DNA of 15,596 nt from JBAVEL01 sp049587715 (GTDB taxonomy: Bacteria; Bacteroidota; Ignavibacteria; UBA10030; UBA6906): contig JBAVEL010000162.1 in NCBI GenBank assembly GCA_049587715.1, positions 1-15,596 of the forward strand, read 5' to 3'. This document shows positions 14,285 through 15,596 of the stretch, in pieces; position 1 is the stretch's first letter; each line of letters starts with the position of its first letter. The position numbers and the translations under genes were made by a program. Below the pieces are notes generated by a model. The model had not been told where the DNA came from and did not search any database. It saw only the letters and a list, made by a program, of their open reading frames with translations.

Positions 14285-15596
14285 GACCCGCGTCCCGGGC
14301 CGGCCTGCTGCTGGCGGCTCTGGCTTTCCTGGGAGGATGTGCCGGGGATCCCGGCGCCCGTCAGCGGGAGGCGGACGCGGCCCTGGGGCGGGCGCGCGAC
14401 GCCTACGAGCGGAAGTTGTATGGCGAGGCGGAGCGGCTGCTGGGTGCCGCCCACGAGCTGGACAGCCGCCTGGGGCGCGTGGCTCAGATGGCGGAGGAAC
14501 TGGAGCTTCTGGGATCCATTCACGGACTCCGCGCCGACTTCGACAGCGCGCACGCCCTGCTCGAGCGGGCCGCGGAGCTCTACCGGCAGCTCGGCCGTCC
14601 GGATGCCGCCCATGCCGCGCTGCTGGGATCCGTTTCCGGAACCATCCTCCAGGGACGCCTCCCGGAGGCACACCTGCTGCTCACCGAGGCGCTCCGGAAG
14701 GCCCGGCTGTTCAAGGAGGAGGAGCAGGCCCTCTCCCTCCAGTGGGAGCTGTTCCGGGTGTGCGCGGCCCTGGAGTACCGGGAGGAGGAGGCGGCGCATC
14801 TCGGGGAGATCCGGGCCCGGGCAATCGCACGGGGTGATACGGAACTTGCCTCGCGCACACATCTGGAGGCGGGGCTCTCGGCCCTGGCGCGGGGCGATAC
14901 CGCGCGGGCCGGGGGGGAGCTGCTCCGGGGTCTGGGCATGGCGGAGGGGACGGGAGACTCTCTCCTGGGCGTGAGGATGCTGGAGGCCCTGGGCATGGTC
15001 CAGGCCGGATGCGGCAGGACCCAGGAGGCGCTGGATACCTACGCCGAAGGATCCCGCCGCGCCGGGCGTTTCCAGGGGGGCGGGGAGATCCTCCAGCGGC
15101 TAAGGATACGCTCGGCCAACGCGCATCTGACGGCGGGGGAGCCCGAGGCGGCTGCGCCGCTCTACCGGGAAGCCCTGGCCGAGGCGGGGCGCCGGGGGGA
15201 CAAGCTGGCCGAGGGGTATCTGTTCGCCCAGACGGGCCTGTGCGAGTCGCTCCTGGGAAATGAGGAACCGGGGTTCTCGAACGCCGGCGCGGCAGTGGAC
15301 CTCTTCGCCGGGGTGGGCTATGCAAGGGGCCTTGCGCACGCCCTCTTTGTGCGCGCGCATGCGGCGCTCCTTGCGGGGCGGACGGTCCCGGCCCTGGAGG
15401 ATCTGCAGAGAGGAGTCGACCAGGAGGCCCTGCAGACAGGGATCCGGGATCCCCTGGATGTGTATACGGAGTGCGAGAAATCCTCCTCCGGCGGGGAGGG
15501 GGCCTGTGCCGATGCGGCCGCCGGCCTGCTGCTCCAGACGGGAAGGCACGAGGAGGCCTTCGGCATGGCCGCCCTCTCGGGGGCGCGGGCTCTGGG
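14281..15596 (+). CDS. TPR-repeat lipoprotein, C-terminus beyond the right edge (possible TPR-CHAT protein)
   Basis: An envelope lipoprotein with 438 residues visible; the frame is open to the window end. The signal peptide ends with lipobox FLGGC, Cys20. From residue 26 onward the chain is continuous helical hairpins with TPR signatures, for example ARDAYERKLYGEAERLLGAA (38-57), LLERAAELYRQLGR, EALDTYAEGSRRAGRF and AAPLYREALAEAGRRGD. I count roughly eight to ten repeats, without exact boundaries. The last visible residues, GRHEEAFGMAALSGARAL (421-438), resemble the EEAFxxAExxRARxL hairpin that commonly precedes a CHAT (caspase-like) peptidase domain. A CHAT domain in the next few hundred codons is therefore a prediction, not an observation. 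The ATG at 14281 overlaps the DUF4412 stop by four bases, so the two are probably co-translated. Confidence 0.82.
   Translation, partial: MRPASRAGLLLAALAFLGGCAGDPGARQREADAALGRARDAYERKLYGEAERLLGAAHELDSRLGRVAQMAEELELLGSIHGLRADFDSAHALLERAAELYRQLGRPDAAHAALLGSVSGTILQGRLPEAHLLLTEALRKARLFKEEEQALSLQWELFRVCAALEYREEEAAHLGEIRARAIARGDTELASRTHLEAGLSALARGDTARAGGELLRGLGMAEGTGDSLLGVRMLEALGMVQAGCGRTQEALDTYAEGSRRAGRFQGGGEILQRLRIRSANAHLTAGEPEAAAPLYREALAEAGRRGDKLAEGYLFAQTGLCESLLGNEEPGFSNAGAAVDLFAGVGYARGLAHALFVRAHAALLAGRTVPALEDLQRGVDQEALQTGIRDPLDVYTECEKSSSGGEGACADAAAGLLLQTGRHEEAFGMAALSGARAL

Noticed and set aside
12515..14671. 718-codon minus-strand open frame across the amidase and DUF4412 genes
   Set aside because: The translation is low-complexity Pro/His/Gly/Arg sequence with no motif, and the plus-strand genes there have signal peptides, motifs and coupled starts.
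1..15596. Mobile elements, CRISPR arrays, tRNA or rRNA genes
   Set aside because: No transposase, integrase, regularly spaced repeats or RNA-gene signatures were found, and nearly all bases are accounted for by housekeeping or envelope genes.

Overview
The window is GC-rich bacterial chromosome, densely coded on both sides of one short AT-rich divergence point. Everything left of about 7157 lies on the minus strand and everything right of 7335 on the plus strand. Gene content suggests a Gram-negative, diderm member of the FCB superphylum, perhaps Gemmatimonadota or a related candidate phylum. The reasons are SurA-like periplasmic chaperones, several lipoproteins, an NFACT protein starting MLSNYYTLRY, a CoaBC with MDADMY and ELASG motifs, an omega subunit with a long acidic tail, and DUF4412 and DUF1460 proteins. 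This placement rests on remembered family patterns, not on a search. No mobile element, CRISPR array, rRNA or tRNA was seen.

Left arm, minus strand. From the divergence point leftwards come an RqcH/NFACT ribosome-quality-control protein (5553-7157) and a ketopantoate-reductase-like protein (4603-5556), joined by an ATGA stop/start overlap. A 239-base C-rich (on the transcript) non-coding gap follows. Next is a three-gene envelope-chaperone operon: a 781-residue lipoprotein with two intact parvulin domains and a third one apparently split by an OmpA-like domain (2018-4363); a 291-residue parvulin-like protein lacking both usual active-site histidines (1165-2040); and a two-parvulin SurA-like protein that runs off the left edge (1-1168). 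Together they look like an outer-membrane-protein folding module.

Divergence point, 7158-7334. It holds a good sigma-70-type promoter for rqcH that would make an almost leaderless mRNA, a weaker promoter candidate for the right arm, a perfect DnaA box (TTATCCACA on the minus strand) and a near-match on the plus strand within a 17.5% GC stretch. A replication origin or a DnaA-controlled promoter is possible but unproven.

Right arm, plus strand. Nine tightly packed genes with gaps of 10 bases or less, or overlaps: yicC, gmk, rpoZ, coaBC, a family-4 uracil-DNA glycosylase, dnaB, a Tat-exported DUF1460 amidase-like protein, a DUF4412 exported protein, and a TPR lipoprotein that runs off the right edge and may end in a CHAT protease domain. 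The first six form a housekeeping block (RNA decay, GTP supply, transcription, coenzyme A, DNA repair, replication). The last three are envelope proteins joined to its 3' end.
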